This document shows, one piece after another, positions 9,387-18,599 of a stretch of DNA of 64,000 nt (within the stretch, counting starts at the first letter, position 1; every line of letters starts with the position of its first letter). Made by a program: the position numbers and the translations under genes. The notes under the pieces are model-generated. The model had not been told where the DNA came from, did not search any database, and was given only the letters and a program-made list of their open reading frames with translations. The DNA is from Chondrus crispus (lineage: Eukaryota > Rhodophyta > Florideophyceae > Gigartinales > Gigartinaceae): NCBI RefSeq assembly GCF_000350225.1, contig NW_005178710.1, positions 11,763 to 75,762 on the forward strand, read 5' to 3'.

Positions 9387-9839
9387 TCTTCACCGTGTGT
9401 GTCGTTGAGAGGTGGTCTCGCGAGGGGGTGTCGATCCGGCCCATGCCTTCGCCGTGGTGGTGATACAGTACCCTTGGGTACAGGCAAGATATGCAGCCAT
9501 ATTCCTTCTTCTCGACGAGTGAATTTGCAGTATTCCAGTTCAGTTTCGCTGAACAGAGGACACGTTTGTGTACAGGAGTGGAGCAGCAGCGGGTCAGTTT
9601 TGGATCAACGACAACTCCATCCATGATTGGATCCCCGGTTCCGCTAGAAGTTTCTGTGGTCGCCCCTCGTTGCCACTTTAAGTAAGGCGTCCATGCTACC
9701 CTCTTTATTGGTCCCGCCGTACTGTATGCGCTCTCCCCACTGCCTGCGTATCGCTGTTCTGTAGCAGCGAGACATGTGAGGCCCTTGCGAAATATCGGGC
9801 TTGCACTGTATTTATTTTTCGCAGCACTACGGTCCACAG
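9387..9839. repeat. Dispersed repeat R2, unsplit copy
   Basis: This stretch begins at a GTGTGTGTCGTTGAGAGGTG motif. It matches 32925-33201 over its left part and 54083-54240 over its right part. Here the two parts are contiguous (CACTTTAAGTAAGGCGTCC), so it is the empty-site reference showing that the other copy was split at TA. I find no coding region or clear terminal repeats in R2 itself and cannot classify it. Confidence 0.7.
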
Positions 9840-9841
9840 TA

Positions 9842-10531
9842 AGGTTGTCCGTAAAGGCATGGTCTGTAAAAGTCACGAAAACGCGTGTTTTGACAGAGTG
9901 TTTGCTCATATTTTCTAAACGAAATTTTTTCAACGCGTTGGCAAAACTCACAGCATACCGAAAACTTGGGGCATGTGAGTTTTCCACGAGTTTCACATCC
10001 GCCTGATCACGGCAGTGCCGGATCGACCCGTCTTGAAGGAAAACGAAGTGGGTTTTCCGTTCTTTTCATCTGCACAAACGAGTCTCAGACTGCACGGGTC
10101 GTATCGATATGCGTCATGGACGCCTCTATCGCTTCAAAGTCCATCAACGGATGAAAGCGCGACAGGATCTGCCACAGATGCCGCCGAAGCAACCGCGAAA
10201 GATAGACAAGTAGAAGCTTCTAAAAAACGGTCCTCTCCAATCGGCCCCCCTCAGCCTGTCAAGAAGACAAAACACATCGCCCTTTCGACTGAAGAACCAT
10301 TCTATCCTTGTGGCGAGCTACAATATTCTCTTCAGCGAGTATTCGCGCAGGTGCACGCGATTCGTCGGGCGGCACAACGATGTACCAGACTTGCGTTTGT
10401 TGCGGGCAGGCACCCTGCTGGAGGTCAGTCCGCAAAACTCGTGGTGGAATTTTTCAATCTCGGGTCTCCTTTACGTCCAGCGATTTTGTGGGCAAATGAA
10501 ACGAAACAGCGCGTTATTTTACGGACAACCT
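9842..10531. mobile_element. Short TA-flanked DNA element (Tc1/mariner-type MITE)
   Basis: The ends are a perfect 14-bp inverted repeat, AGGTTGTCCGTAAA at 9842 and its complement ending at 10531, flanked by TA at 9840-9841 and 10532-10533. A TA target and short inverted repeats are the marks of the Tc1/mariner superfamily. At 690 bp it is too short for a transposase and no DDE motif is visible. A plus-strand frame at 10015-10596 (193 residues, serine- and lysine-rich middle) overruns the right end and is not convincing as a gene. Confidence 0.6.
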
Positions 10532-10944
10532 TAAATCGAAACTTTATAAAGTCAATTTCGGCGCCATTTCTTCAACGTACATCCCCTCGGCAATAACATC
10601 TTGCAAAACATTGGGATAGCAGTTGTGAATACGTAAAAAGACTGCGAATCTGACGAAGTTTCAATACCCGGTTGACACTTTCTCGACATTTTACCTGACA
10701 TTTTATACAGGCCTTTTGGTTTCGAAGATATCAACGTACAACGTTTTGAGGTTGGTCAAAAGCCTTCTTTTTTAGGCACTCTAAAAATGGCTGGCTGGTC
10801 TCACCAATCGCCATCCTTCCGCAACCCAGACGCAGAATTCAACTGCGGTGGCGAGACTATATATTTCCTTCTTGTTGAGCAAGCGCAAGTCGAGAAAAAT
10901 AAGTTGAAAAGTAGCCTCATATGAGGTCACTTATCATCTAGACA
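10532..10944. mobile_element. Truncated copy of the palindrome-ended MITE
   Basis: This matches the element at 27962-28464 from about its 85th base on (TTAAATCGAAACTTT, CAATAACATCTTGCAAAACA, TGGTTTCGAAGATATCAAC, GAGAAAAATAAGTTGAAAAG) to its end (CTCATATGAGGTCA, then TCTAGACA). The left terminus is missing; the match starts exactly at the TA that bounds the 9842-10531 element. Confidence 0.7.
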
Positions 10945-11441
10945 CCAGCTTTTCTTACGGGTATGAAGAATAGCGCAGGAGGCGATTCGTATACTGTAAC
11001 GGTGCCAGGGATTTGCAGCAGCGCACACTTCTGTAGCACGGGAACAATAACTTGGATGACCCCTTCTTGCCGTGCCCCATTTATCAAGTCCCTATTCATG
11101 CCCCTCTCCCTGTGCACAGTCTTTTAAAATTCGTCACACCTCGACAAGAACCATCCAATGAATACTGTAGTTTGAAACCATACTCAGAGTTGGAGAGTGG
11201 GAGAATAAAAGAAAAATAACATTCAACATCTCTTTCTTCTTGATATCCCGCCTGCCACCTCACACCATCATTCCTTCGTTCACTCTGTTCCCCTTTTTCA
11301 CGACTAGAAGGACTATGGTAAGGATTGCATCATTTTTCTGAGGCTGCATTGAACAACTGTCAATCCTTTGATACAAACCTCCCCACTCACCTTTTACAAA
11401 CAATGATAATATGCGATTATAGCCAGATGGATGAGAATCAC
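10945..11441. other. Spacer with no gene seen
   Basis: AT-rich spacer between repeat copies and the duplicated Sel1 3' flank. No open frame of note and no repeats recognised. Confidence 0.4.
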
Positions 11442-12680
11442 TCTTCAGATCGCGCATGTCTTTCATCGCAGACCAACAGAACTGGAAAAACACGCACAGA
11501 TAGCCTGGTAAATATACTTCACACTGCGCCACAGGTCTTTCGACTTTTGCGTTTGCAGATTTGGTCATGTATGAGTGGGTAGCTCTCCACTTTCAAGTCT
11601 CGAATGGAAGAGGGAACCGACGTCGATTGCGTAGACGGAAAAATATCTTGTCGGCGATGATAGAGCATGGAAAAGCGGAGGGCAGGAATGGTCCATTCTT
11701 CAGATTTGTCAAATCTAGGGACTGTTGTATTAAAATCGTTCAAACTGGTAGAATCGCTGTTGGCAGCCTCTTCAATGTGTCTGCGGATTCTCATTTTCCA
11801 ATTCTTCCGCGGTCCGACCGGAACCTGGTTCAACGCTCGCTCGTACAGCAGAACAAGGTACAACAACAGGCACTCATTTCCAGTCTTTCCCCTGCTTATT
11901 TTTATATGCTTGAGATAGATGGCGAAATCGAGCAATTCTTCAGATGACAGAAAAGTGCCGCACAAGCGCGTTGAGTCGTGCCACGTCCAGGCGCGCGCTG
12001 CATCGAATACGTCGGCCGCCAAGGGAAGTCGCCACTCTGCTTGCCCTTAATGCGGAGCGCAGGTAACACAAGAGTGCCCTCGATGAGTACCTAGTCGGCG
12101 TTGGTAACAACAGGCGAGCTCTATCTTACTGGCCTTCTTTTCGGTGCCATTTCGAATGACAAGACTTTTCTTTCTAATGACGGTTGCGATCGGATTCCTG
12201 AACGGGACACGTCTGCCAGTTGCCTTTATTTTCAGAATTTCAGAATTAATGAGGGGGCGGCTCGGTTGCGCATTCCTTCTCGAGAAGGGCGTGCAGGAAC
12301 ATCTCAAGACACTTTCCAGTGTTGTGGGATATTGAATTATGAGGAACCTTCCGAAGAAAGACTTGCATCAGACCTCGGAGTTCCAATATTTGTGCCATGG
12401 CAGCTCCACGGCTCGTACGACCTTACTCTTCACTCCCTTGGCACCTTTTCAGAATAAAAACCAAGTTTTTTCATCGTCCCGACGTTGTCAGCATTCTCGA
12501 TGGCGCTCTCATGAAGCATTCTGGATGGCACTCTCGTAAAGCTCCATAGCTCGAACCGCGTCTCTCTCTACTCCCTCGCCACCTTTTCGCAGCAAATTAC
12601 CAAGATTACCCATGGCGAGGACGTTGTCACCCTTTTCGATGGCGCTCTCATAAAGCTCCATAGCTCGTACCGCGTCTTGC
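11442..12680. repeat. Segmental duplicate, right copy (partner 1118-2420)
   Basis: This is the 3' flank and array end of the long Sel1 gene, matching 1118-2420 almost completely. Because it continues into a whole gene to its right, this copy is the better guide to the ancestral arrangement. Confidence 0.85.
11519..12022 (-). CDS. Hypothetical protein downstream of Sel1 gene, right copy
   Basis: A 167-residue frame on the minus strand, the partner of 1193-1759. It keeps the same start and end and differs by substitutions and by two in-frame deletions. It lies about 490 bp 3' of the stop of the Sel1 gene on the same strand. No domain can be named with confidence. It may be a remnant exon or a small gene that travels with the family. 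Confidence 0.35.
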   Translation of the reverse strand: MAADVFDAARAWTWHDSTRLCGTFLSSEELLDFAIYLKHIKISRGKTGNECLLLYLVLLYERALNQVPVGPRKNWKMRIRRHIEEAANSDSTSLNDFNTTVPRFDKSEEWTIPALRFSMLYHRRQDIFPSTQSTSVPSSIRDLKVESYPLIHDQICKRKSRKTCGAV

Positions 12681-14205
12681 TCCACTCCCTCGCCACCGTC
12701 TACCAACAAATTACCGAGATTATTCATCGCGTCGATGTCACCCTTCTCGATGGCTCTCTCATAAAGCTCCACAGCTCGAATCGCGTCTCTCTCTACTCCC
12801 TCGCCACCTTTTCGCAGCAAATTACCAAGATTACCCATGGCGAGGACGTTGTCACCCTTCTCGATGGCTCTCTCATAAAGCTCCATAGCTCGAATCGCGT
12901 CTCGTTCTACTCCCTCGCCACCTTCTTCCAGCAAAACACCGAGATTATTCATCACGTCGATGTCACCCTTCTCGATGGCTCTCTCATAAAGCTCCATAGC
13001 TCGAATCGCGTCTCGCTCTACCCCCTCGTCACCTTCTTCCAGCAAAACACCGAGATTATTCATCACGTCGATGTCACCCTTCTCGATGGCTCTCTCATAA
13101 AGCTCCATAGCTCGAATCGCGTCTCGCTCTACTCCCTCGTCACCTTCTTTCAGCAAAACACCGAGATTATTCATTGCCAGGACGTTGTCACCCTTCTCGA
13201 TGGCTCTCTCATAAAGCTCCATAGCTCGAATCGCGTCTCGCTCTACTCCCTCGCCACCTTCTTCCAGCAAAACACCGAGATTATTCATCGCCTCGATGTC
13301 ACCCTTCTCGATGGCTCTCTCATAAAGCTCCATAGCTCGAATCGCGTCTCGCTCCACTCCCTCGCCACCTTCTTTCAGCAAAACACCGAGATTATTCATT
13401 GCCAGGACGTTGTCACCCTTCTCGATGGCTCTCTCATAAAGCTCCATAGCTCGAATCGCGTCTCGCTCCACTCCCTCGCCACCTTCTTTCAGCAAAACAC
13501 CGAGATTATTCATTGCCAGGACGTTGTCACCCTTCTCGATGGCTCTCTCATAAAGCTCCATAGCTCGAATCGCGTCTCGCTCTACTCCCTCGCCACCTTC
13601 TTTCAGCAAAACACCGAGATTATTCATTGCCAGGACGTTGTCACCCTTCTCGATGGCTCTCTCATAAAGCTCCATAGCTCGAATCGCGTCTCGCTCCACT
13701 CCCTCGCCACCTTCTTTCAGCAAAACACCGAGATTATTCATTGCCAGGACGTTGTCACCCTTCTCGATGGCTCTCTCATAAAGCTCCATAGCTCGAATCG
13801 CGTCTCGCTCCACTCCCTCGCCACCTTCTTCCAGCAAAACACCGAGATTATTCATTGCCAGGACGTTGTCACCCTTCTCGATGGCTCTCTCATAAAGCTC
13901 CATAGCTCGAATCGCGTCTCGCTCTACTCCCTCGCCACCGTCTACCAACAAATTACCGAGATTATTCATGGCGCGGACGTTGTCACCCTTCTCGATGGCG
14001 CCCTCATACAGCTCTATGGCTCGTACCGCGTCTCGCTTCACTCCCTCGCCACCTTCTTGCAGCAATTTACCGAGATGAAACATCGCTTCGATGTCACCAC
14101 GCTCCGCGATCGCCCGATCGTATAGCTCTACAGCTCGAACTGGGTCTCGCTTCACTCCCTCGGTACCTTCTTCCAGCAAAAGACCGAGATGAAACATCGC
14201 TTTGA
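12509..14205 (-). repeat. Homogenised Sel1 DNA array, about 15 units
   Basis: Units of 108 or 111 bp. The 3-bp difference comes from GDNVLAMNN against GDIDVMNN at the repeat boundary. Five consecutive central units (about 13,370-13,970) are almost the same at DNA level, while the end units are diverged. This is the pattern of recent expansion or conversion from the centre of an array, so copy number is likely to differ between alleles. Confidence 0.9.
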
Positions 14206-15886
14206 TAGGCACTTTTCGAAGAAAGAATTGCATCCGTGACCAGGGACTTGGAGTTGCAACCATTTGAGCGAGGACAGCTTCCGGCCGATTCTCATACCGC
14301 AGACAAGCCTTTCCCATCAGGATTTGGAGCCATACACGATAACTCTCGCGCGGGTTCCGAAGAACTACTGCACAGAACTTGAACGCCCTCGCTGCTGCTC
14401 CATTCGATGTTGCCTGAGAGCTACAACTGTAGAAATTCCCGAGACCTTCTAGAGCGTATATAGTTGATCCATAACATCTCTTCCGTAATGCACTTCGGAA
14501 AAGACGAAGAGCAGTGCAACAATACCGACTTTGAAATGAGGCGTCGATGTTTTTGTCTTGTTCTGCTTCGCTCTGAAATTTTAGGGCGAGAGTTACCTGA
14601 CGCATGGCAAACTCATTGAGCGTGGGCTTCAGATTGATATCAACGTATGGGATGCGGTTCAAATGTGGTCTGCACAGAACACTGTCTCCATCCACAAGGT
14701 CCTCCGCGGAGATGACTCCTCCGTCTATCTGCTCACTTAGAGTGTTTTCACTCCTCGACGACACTGTGTCATCCTCTCTTTGAGGCTCTGCAGTGAGAAC
14801 AAGAACCGGTCTGGGGGGGCATGTAGAATTACGTGTGGCGTTCATTGGCATGTTGAAGGTTTGAGTTCTGTTGGCGTCCATGTCCTCGTTCGCACCATTC
14901 TTATACCACTTCTCGTAGGCGTTTCGAGTGCTGGAATTGTTTGCAGAATCCTCACGTCGTGGCGCGTCGACACGGAGGCCGGGGTAAATACGAAACGTAT
15001 GTTCGTCCAAGCGTTCGATTGGAAACATGAGAAAGTGAATTCCGGCTATACCACTAAATATTTGCTTCTCGTCGGCTTCAGCATCCGAGACACGGTAGTT
15101 GCCTCGCAAAGTGACAGTGCCCTCGGGTCCCCCTACACCGGCGCCGGTATCTCTCTGATTGGATTCCTCACTAGAAATAGAAATATCGGCGATAATCTTT
15201 TTGGTGACAATAGCCATCATCCTTCGCTGACCATCCTGGAAGTCGAAGTCGGTGTTGATCATCTCGAGAATCTTGGTGAAAAAGAACTCTGCCTTCTGCC
15301 AGAGCAGCTTCCGTAGCTTGTAGCCATGATACATTTTGCAGCTTGAGGCAGTGACGGACACGTCGCGTGAGGCGGTGATTGTCCTTTCGCGATTCCCCTG
15401 AGCTGTAACGACACCGAGCAAACTGGCGTCCAAAGCGACAAGAACAGAGTGCTCCGTAGCACTAGCCTGACTAACTCGGTAGTTTATTGGCGTCGCTTCC
15501 ACGTTCCTTTCCATATCATCAAGGAGCTTATCGACTACTTCTTTTTTCTCGGTGGTTGCACCATTAGCTGCATGCTCTTCCTGATAGTCTTTGCAAATTT
15601 TCTTAAGGTTGGCGAACGTAACCGCAGGCGGCTCATGGCGGCAGTCAGGGTCACGGTTGACAAAAAGCACGCCGAATAGGTCGAATCCTTCAGGCATCAT
15701 TGGCCGGAAAAGCGAGAAGGCGGATAGCAAGCAATCGAGTTCTTCATGGATTGTCTTGCACGGTTTGGGCAGTGGTAACTGTGCTGGGGTCGGAGACGGT
15801 TGAACTTCTCCGTGAGACCGGTTTCTGAACCCTCGAAAAGCGCGAAGTCGCGGTTGCTCCGGATTTGAAGTTGGCTGTTTCGTCAT
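12509..15886 (-). CDS. Long Sel1-repeat protein with conserved N-terminal region
   Basis: An open frame of 1,125 residues. The start chosen is ATG 15886 (MTKQPTSNP), shared by all family members. Residues 1-30 are basic and proline-rich. About 35-560 is the conserved family region: HEELDCLLSAFSLFRPMMP, DPDCRHEPPAVTFANLKKIC, KLRKLLWQKAEFFF, GAGVGGPEGTVTL, HLMFPIERLDEHTF, then a polar linker and a helical part (CTALRLFRSALRKRCYGS, FYSCSS, CAVVLRNPRESY). From about 560 to the end are some 15 Sel1-like repeats of 36-37 residues, a TPR-class helical solenoid known in other proteins as a partner-binding scaffold. No signal peptide or membrane helix is seen. Downstream of the stop, decayed Sel1 sequence continues in shifted frames, so the ancestral protein was longer. 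The N-terminal region matches no family I know. Confidence 0.8.
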   Translation of the reverse strand: MTKQPTSNPEQPRLRAFRGFRNRSHGEVQPSPTPAQLPLPKPCKTIHEELDCLLSAFSLFRPMMPEGFDLFGVLFVNRDPDCRHEPPAVTFANLKKICKDYQEEHAANGATTEKKEVVDKLLDDMERNVEATPINYRVSQASATEHSVLVALDASLLGVVTAQGNRERTITASRDVSVTASSCKMYHGYKLRKLLWQKAEFFFTKILEMINTDFDFQDGQRRMMAIVTKKIIADISISSEESNQRDTGAGVGGPEGTVTLRGNYRVSDAEADEKQIFSGIAGIHFLMFPIERLDEHTFRIYPGLRVDAPRREDSANNSSTRNAYEKWYKNGANEDMDANRTQTFNMPMNATRNSTCPPRPVLVLTAEPQREDDTVSSRSENTLSEQIDGGVISAEDLVDGDSVLCRPHLNRIPYVDINLKPTLNEFAMRQVTLALKFQSEAEQDKNIDASFQSRYCCTALRLFRSALRKRCYGSTIYALEGLGNFYSCSSQATSNGAAARAFKFCAVVLRNPRESYRVWLQILMGKACLRYENRPEAVLAQMVATPSPWSRMQFFLRKVPIKAMFHLGLLLEEGTEGVKRDPVRAVELYDRAIAERGDIEAMFHLGKLLQEGGEGVKRDAVRAIELYEGAIEKGDNVRAMNNLGNLLVDGGEGVERDAIRAMELYERAIEKGDNVLAMNNLGVLLEEGGEGVERDAIRAMELYERAIEKGDNVLAMNNLGVLLKEGGEGVERDAIRAMELYERAIEKGDNVLAMNNLGVLLKEGGEGVERDAIRAMELYERAIEKGDNVLAMNNLGVLLKEGGEGVERDAIRAMELYERAIEKGDNVLAMNNLGVLLKEGGEGVERDAIRAMELYERAIEKGDIEAMNNLGVLLEEGGEGVERDAIRAMELYERAIEKGDNVLAMNNLGVLLKEGDEGVERDAIRAMELYERAIEKGDIDVMNNLGVLLEEGDEGVERDAIRAMELYERAIEKGDIDVMNNLGVLLEEGGEGVERDAIRAMELYERAIEKGDNVLAMGNLGNLLRKGGEGVERDAIRAVELYERAIEKGDIDAMNNLGNLLVDGGEGVEQDAVRAMELYESAIEKGDNVLAMGNLGNLLRKGGEGVERDAVRAMELYESAIQNAS

Positions 15887-16250
15887 GCTGGAGCGCAAGG
15901 AGGGGAGAGTCGTTGGGAGGATAGGCAGAAATGGAGAAGAAGGGTTGAAGGGGGTGCCCTGGGCTACCCATGTACAAGGTAGATGCGGTATGGCACAGGC
16001 GGGAACACGGGTGAATGGCAGAGATAGGGGGAGCGTGGGGTTCCAAGGCTGGGGCGTGGTTTGTGCGCGAACGTCGTGATATCAGCGTTGGTTGCGTTGT
16101 GATAAGCGGGTACGTGGGGTGTGCCTTGGGGCTGCGCCACTTGAAGTGTTTGGGGCAGGGCCCATTGGGGCGGTTGTGCGGTGTCTCGCCAGTGTGCTTG
16201 CGCAGAAAATGTCTTGAGGCTCTACAAACTCCAGACTTCTTCAAGCACAC
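15887..16250 (-). other. Zinc-finger-derived leader of the long Sel1 gene
   Basis: Read on the minus strand from about 16,235, this resembles the zinc-finger gene's exon 2 (LRKHTGETPH, CPKHFKWRS, ITTQPTLIS where the gene has HHNGTNADI in another frame, NHAPALEPHAP). Like the other leaders it is out of frame and lacks intact fingers, then ends with the pyrimidine-rich run before the Sel1 ATG. Intron-like A-rich sequence (AACAACAAAAAAAG) lies at its outer end. Confidence 0.75.
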
Positions 16251-16440
16251 TGGCGCAAAACATAAAAAACAACAAAAAAAGAAAGACCTTTCATTTTTTG
16301 TTGTTTTTTGATATTTTTGATATTTTTGACATTATTTGTCATTATTAGGATGCATGTAAGGTTATGGGTACTGTAAGTACTTGAGTGTGGCTTGAGGGGA
16401 GGTATACTCGCCAAAACATTTGTAGTGATTCTGTTGGTTG
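16251..16440. other. AT-rich flank of the copia-1 insertion
   Basis: A-rich and T-rich runs follow the leader, including a partial inverted repeat (AAACAACAAAAAAAG and TTTTTTGTTGTTTTTT) around 16,264-16,310. The last five bases, GGTTG at 16436-16440, are repeated at 22636-22640 as the target duplication of copia-1. Confidence 0.6.
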
Positions 16441-16783
16441 TGTCGATGGAGTGGAGCCGGCCACTCTGTACAGTATCTATACAGTACCTGTACAGTACCG
16501 GACACCACTCTATTTTCGCCTTTCGGCTCGTGGCTTTCAGCCACGAGCGCCGCCGTCCGATTATATACCTGCGACTACCACCTCTCTCGATCTAGCGAGG
16601 GCAAGAGGGAACTAAGTAAAGACTGACCATCGTCACTTTACTTTTACCTGCGCCGAAGCGTAGAGCCTCGATCCCCCACGCGTCTCTACAATCACCACCG
16701 CTTCCGCTACCTGACAACGTCTTCCCTCGTCTCAGCTTGGACTGAGATCGCGCTGTCAGCCCAGACCCTCGTGTGCAGCGACA
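16441..16783 (+). repeat. Copia-1 5' LTR
   Basis: 343 bp, TGTCGATGG to GCAGCGACA, matching 22293-22635. It contains a TATA-like ATTATATACC near 16,560 and a short inverted repeat (GGCTCGTGGC with GCCACGAGCGCC) just before it, which probably belong to the element's promoter. Confidence 0.93.
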
Positions 16784-18599
16784 ATCCGGATTTGCTGTTA
16801 CACGATTCTGGAAAATGACGACTAGATCGCAGAGCTCCAAACGCCCCGTCGATCCAAGTCTCGAACATGCCGAAAAAAGGAAGGCTCAACACGAAAAGCT
16901 AATACGTCGATGTACCACCTTTTCATCGAAATCCGACATCGGCAAGCAGCTTATCGAAGCTGCCAAATCTGTTTTGGAATGCTATCCCCCTGACGAAGAA
17001 GAGGAAAAAGAAATCATATCTGAACATATAACTTCTTTGGTTCCCACGAACGGCTCTTTTTTTTCGACAAAATACTTCAGCGAACCTTGCTTCCCTGTGA
17101 TGGTTCTTCGACAAGTTTCTGAATTTTATGACGTGTTGACCGTTCCGAACGAGATGATGAAAAATTTTGACCCAACCGTTCGAGCTGACAAGACACTGAT
17201 GAACCATATTTGGCTTGTTAATGCCTTGAAGCTGCCTATTGAGTCACTACATGACATTCTGGTGGCATATCGCTGTCATAATGACATCACAATTCTGACG
17301 AATATCGCCAAACACGTCCCGGTTGAAAAAGAAGCAGAGAACTACAAAGCGGATACTATCAATATCAGCTCTCCCGAATTTCAGACCAACAATACGCCTC
17401 CTAGGCTGGATGATCCGCAAGAAACGTCTAAAAAATTCAGCCGTACTACTTTACCAAACCGAGAGAATATCAGGCCTCCTTTTTCACAAGAAGAGCCTCA
17501 GATCGCCCAACACGTAACCTATGACGACCCGAAAAAGGCAACAGGGGTGCATCAGTACTTTCGTGACAGCAAATTCTCTGGAAAAATATCGGAATCTATC
17601 GACTTCACGATAAGGGACTACAACATTTGTGCGATGCAACAGCAGTTGTCACCGGTACAAAAGGCATCCTTTTTCATAAATGCGTTTTCCGGTCCAGCTC
17701 GGACTCATTTTTTCCAAAACGCAGACCACAATATGAACTATGACACACTTTGCGAATTGATGAGACAAGAGTATGACTCGGATGCGCGCCAACTCGCTGT
17801 GCAGTCTGAATTGGAAAAACTAAGAATCGAGAAGTTCATGTCTGAAAAAGAGATTACAACGACTTCCCACGGCCTGACGTCGCTAGTTGATCATATTAAC
17901 TCCTTGGCCCCGCAATGCCCGAAACAATTTCGACATGATTCTAACAAGACAAGGTTCCTCAGAGCAGCAGTCGTGGGACACCGTTGGGCATCCCGCGCAA
18001 TAAGCCAGATCACAACCCTGAAATTTACGTTTCACATCTTTGTCACGGCTTTGCAAGAAGGTATTCAGTTGCATGAAGAAGAGTCCAAGCATGACACTTC
18101 AACTTTGCTACCAACCAATTACCAAAGATATGGACGCGAGCCACCTCGCCGTGATTTCAACCGTTCCTTTGGAAGATCTTTTCATCCCAAGAAAAGCCCG
18201 ATCGGTAGGGACAACAAAATTTTACGCTGCAGTAACTGCGGAGCTGATGATCATCTTCGCCGCAATTGCCGCACTGGAAATGTGATGTCAAGAATCCAAA
18301 GCCGTATTCGCAATGGCGTTCCAGCTGTGCATGTCGTACAAGAAATTGCTGCCGATCTGCAAGAAATTCTGGATTGGAAAACCACGACCGCTACCGCTGA
18401 AGAAACGCATCACTCACGACACACCGCCGACGATGATGCAGATCATTCCGCACACGTGAGCGAATCTGAAGAAGAGAGTAAAAAGCTCATGCTTAATGAG
18501 TCCGACGTGCACCTTCTGCGCGAACTGGAATCCAATCAAGCAGTGAACACGCTCTCCGCAGACCTCCATCAATTCTCTGATGAACAGTATTTTCATTGA
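16773..18599 (+). CDS. Copia-1 gag
   Basis: Capsid-type gag frame of the element; the likely start is ATG 16815 (MTTRSQSSKRP). The middle has the capsid-like helical region (QQQLSPVQKASFFINAFSG, YDTLCELMRQEYDSDARQ), and near the C-terminus is one CCHC zinc knuckle (CSNCGADDHLRRNC) for RNA binding. It is followed by an acidic tail. Confidence 0.85.
   Translation: MQRQSGFAVTRFWKMTTRSQSSKRPVDPSLEHAEKRKAQHEKLIRRCTTFSSKSDIGKQLIEAAKSVLECYPPDEEEEKEIISEHITSLVPTNGSFFSTKYFSEPCFPVMVLRQVSEFYDVLTVPNEMMKNFDPTVRADKTLMNHIWLVNALKLPIESLHDILVAYRCHNDITILTNIAKHVPVEKEAENYKADTINISSPEFQTNNTPPRLDDPQETSKKFSRTTLPNRENIRPPFSQEEPQIAQHVTYDDPKKATGVHQYFRDSKFSGKISESIDFTIRDYNICAMQQQLSPVQKASFFINAFSGPARTHFFQNADHNMNYDTLCELMRQEYDSDARQLAVQSELEKLRIEKFMSEKEITTTSHGLTSLVDHINSLAPQCPKQFRHDSNKTRFLRAAVVGHRWASRAISQITTLKFTFHIFVTALQEGIQLHEEESKHDTSTLLPTNYQRYGREPPRRDFNRSFGRSFHPKKSPIGRDNKILRCSNCGADDHLRRNCRTGNVMSRIQSRIRNGVPAVHVVQEIAADLQEILDWKTTTATAEETHHSRHTADDDADHSAHVSESEEESKKLMLNESDVHLLRELESNQAVNTLSADLHQFSDEQYFH

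Noticed and set aside
9349-9996. Minus-strand frame of 215 codons
   Set aside because: It crosses from the R2 repeat into the 9842-10531 element, and the protein shows no motif, so it is a chance frame over repeats.
10015-10596. Plus-strand frame of 193 codons as a possible transposase
   Set aside because: It overruns the inverted end of the element at 10531 and has no DDE or DNA-binding motif.
12677-14125. Long plus-strand open frame of 482 codons across the Sel1 array, and similar ones at 4342-5049 and 4494-5096
   Set aside because: The units are multiples of three and their antisense frame lacks stops, so the repeat itself keeps the frame open. The protein is a monotonous shadow and the minus strand carries the real Sel1 pattern.
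12509-14205. Regular direct repeats resembling a CRISPR array
   Set aside because: The units are 108-111 bp with no unique spacers, and every unit codes for a Sel1 repeat in a eukaryotic context.
3613-15886. Bacterial origin of the Sel1 genes by recent transfer
   Set aside because: Sel1 repeats are common in bacteria, but the genes carry a leader derived from a eukaryotic two-exon zinc-finger gene and the N-terminal region gives no bacterial link that I can see.
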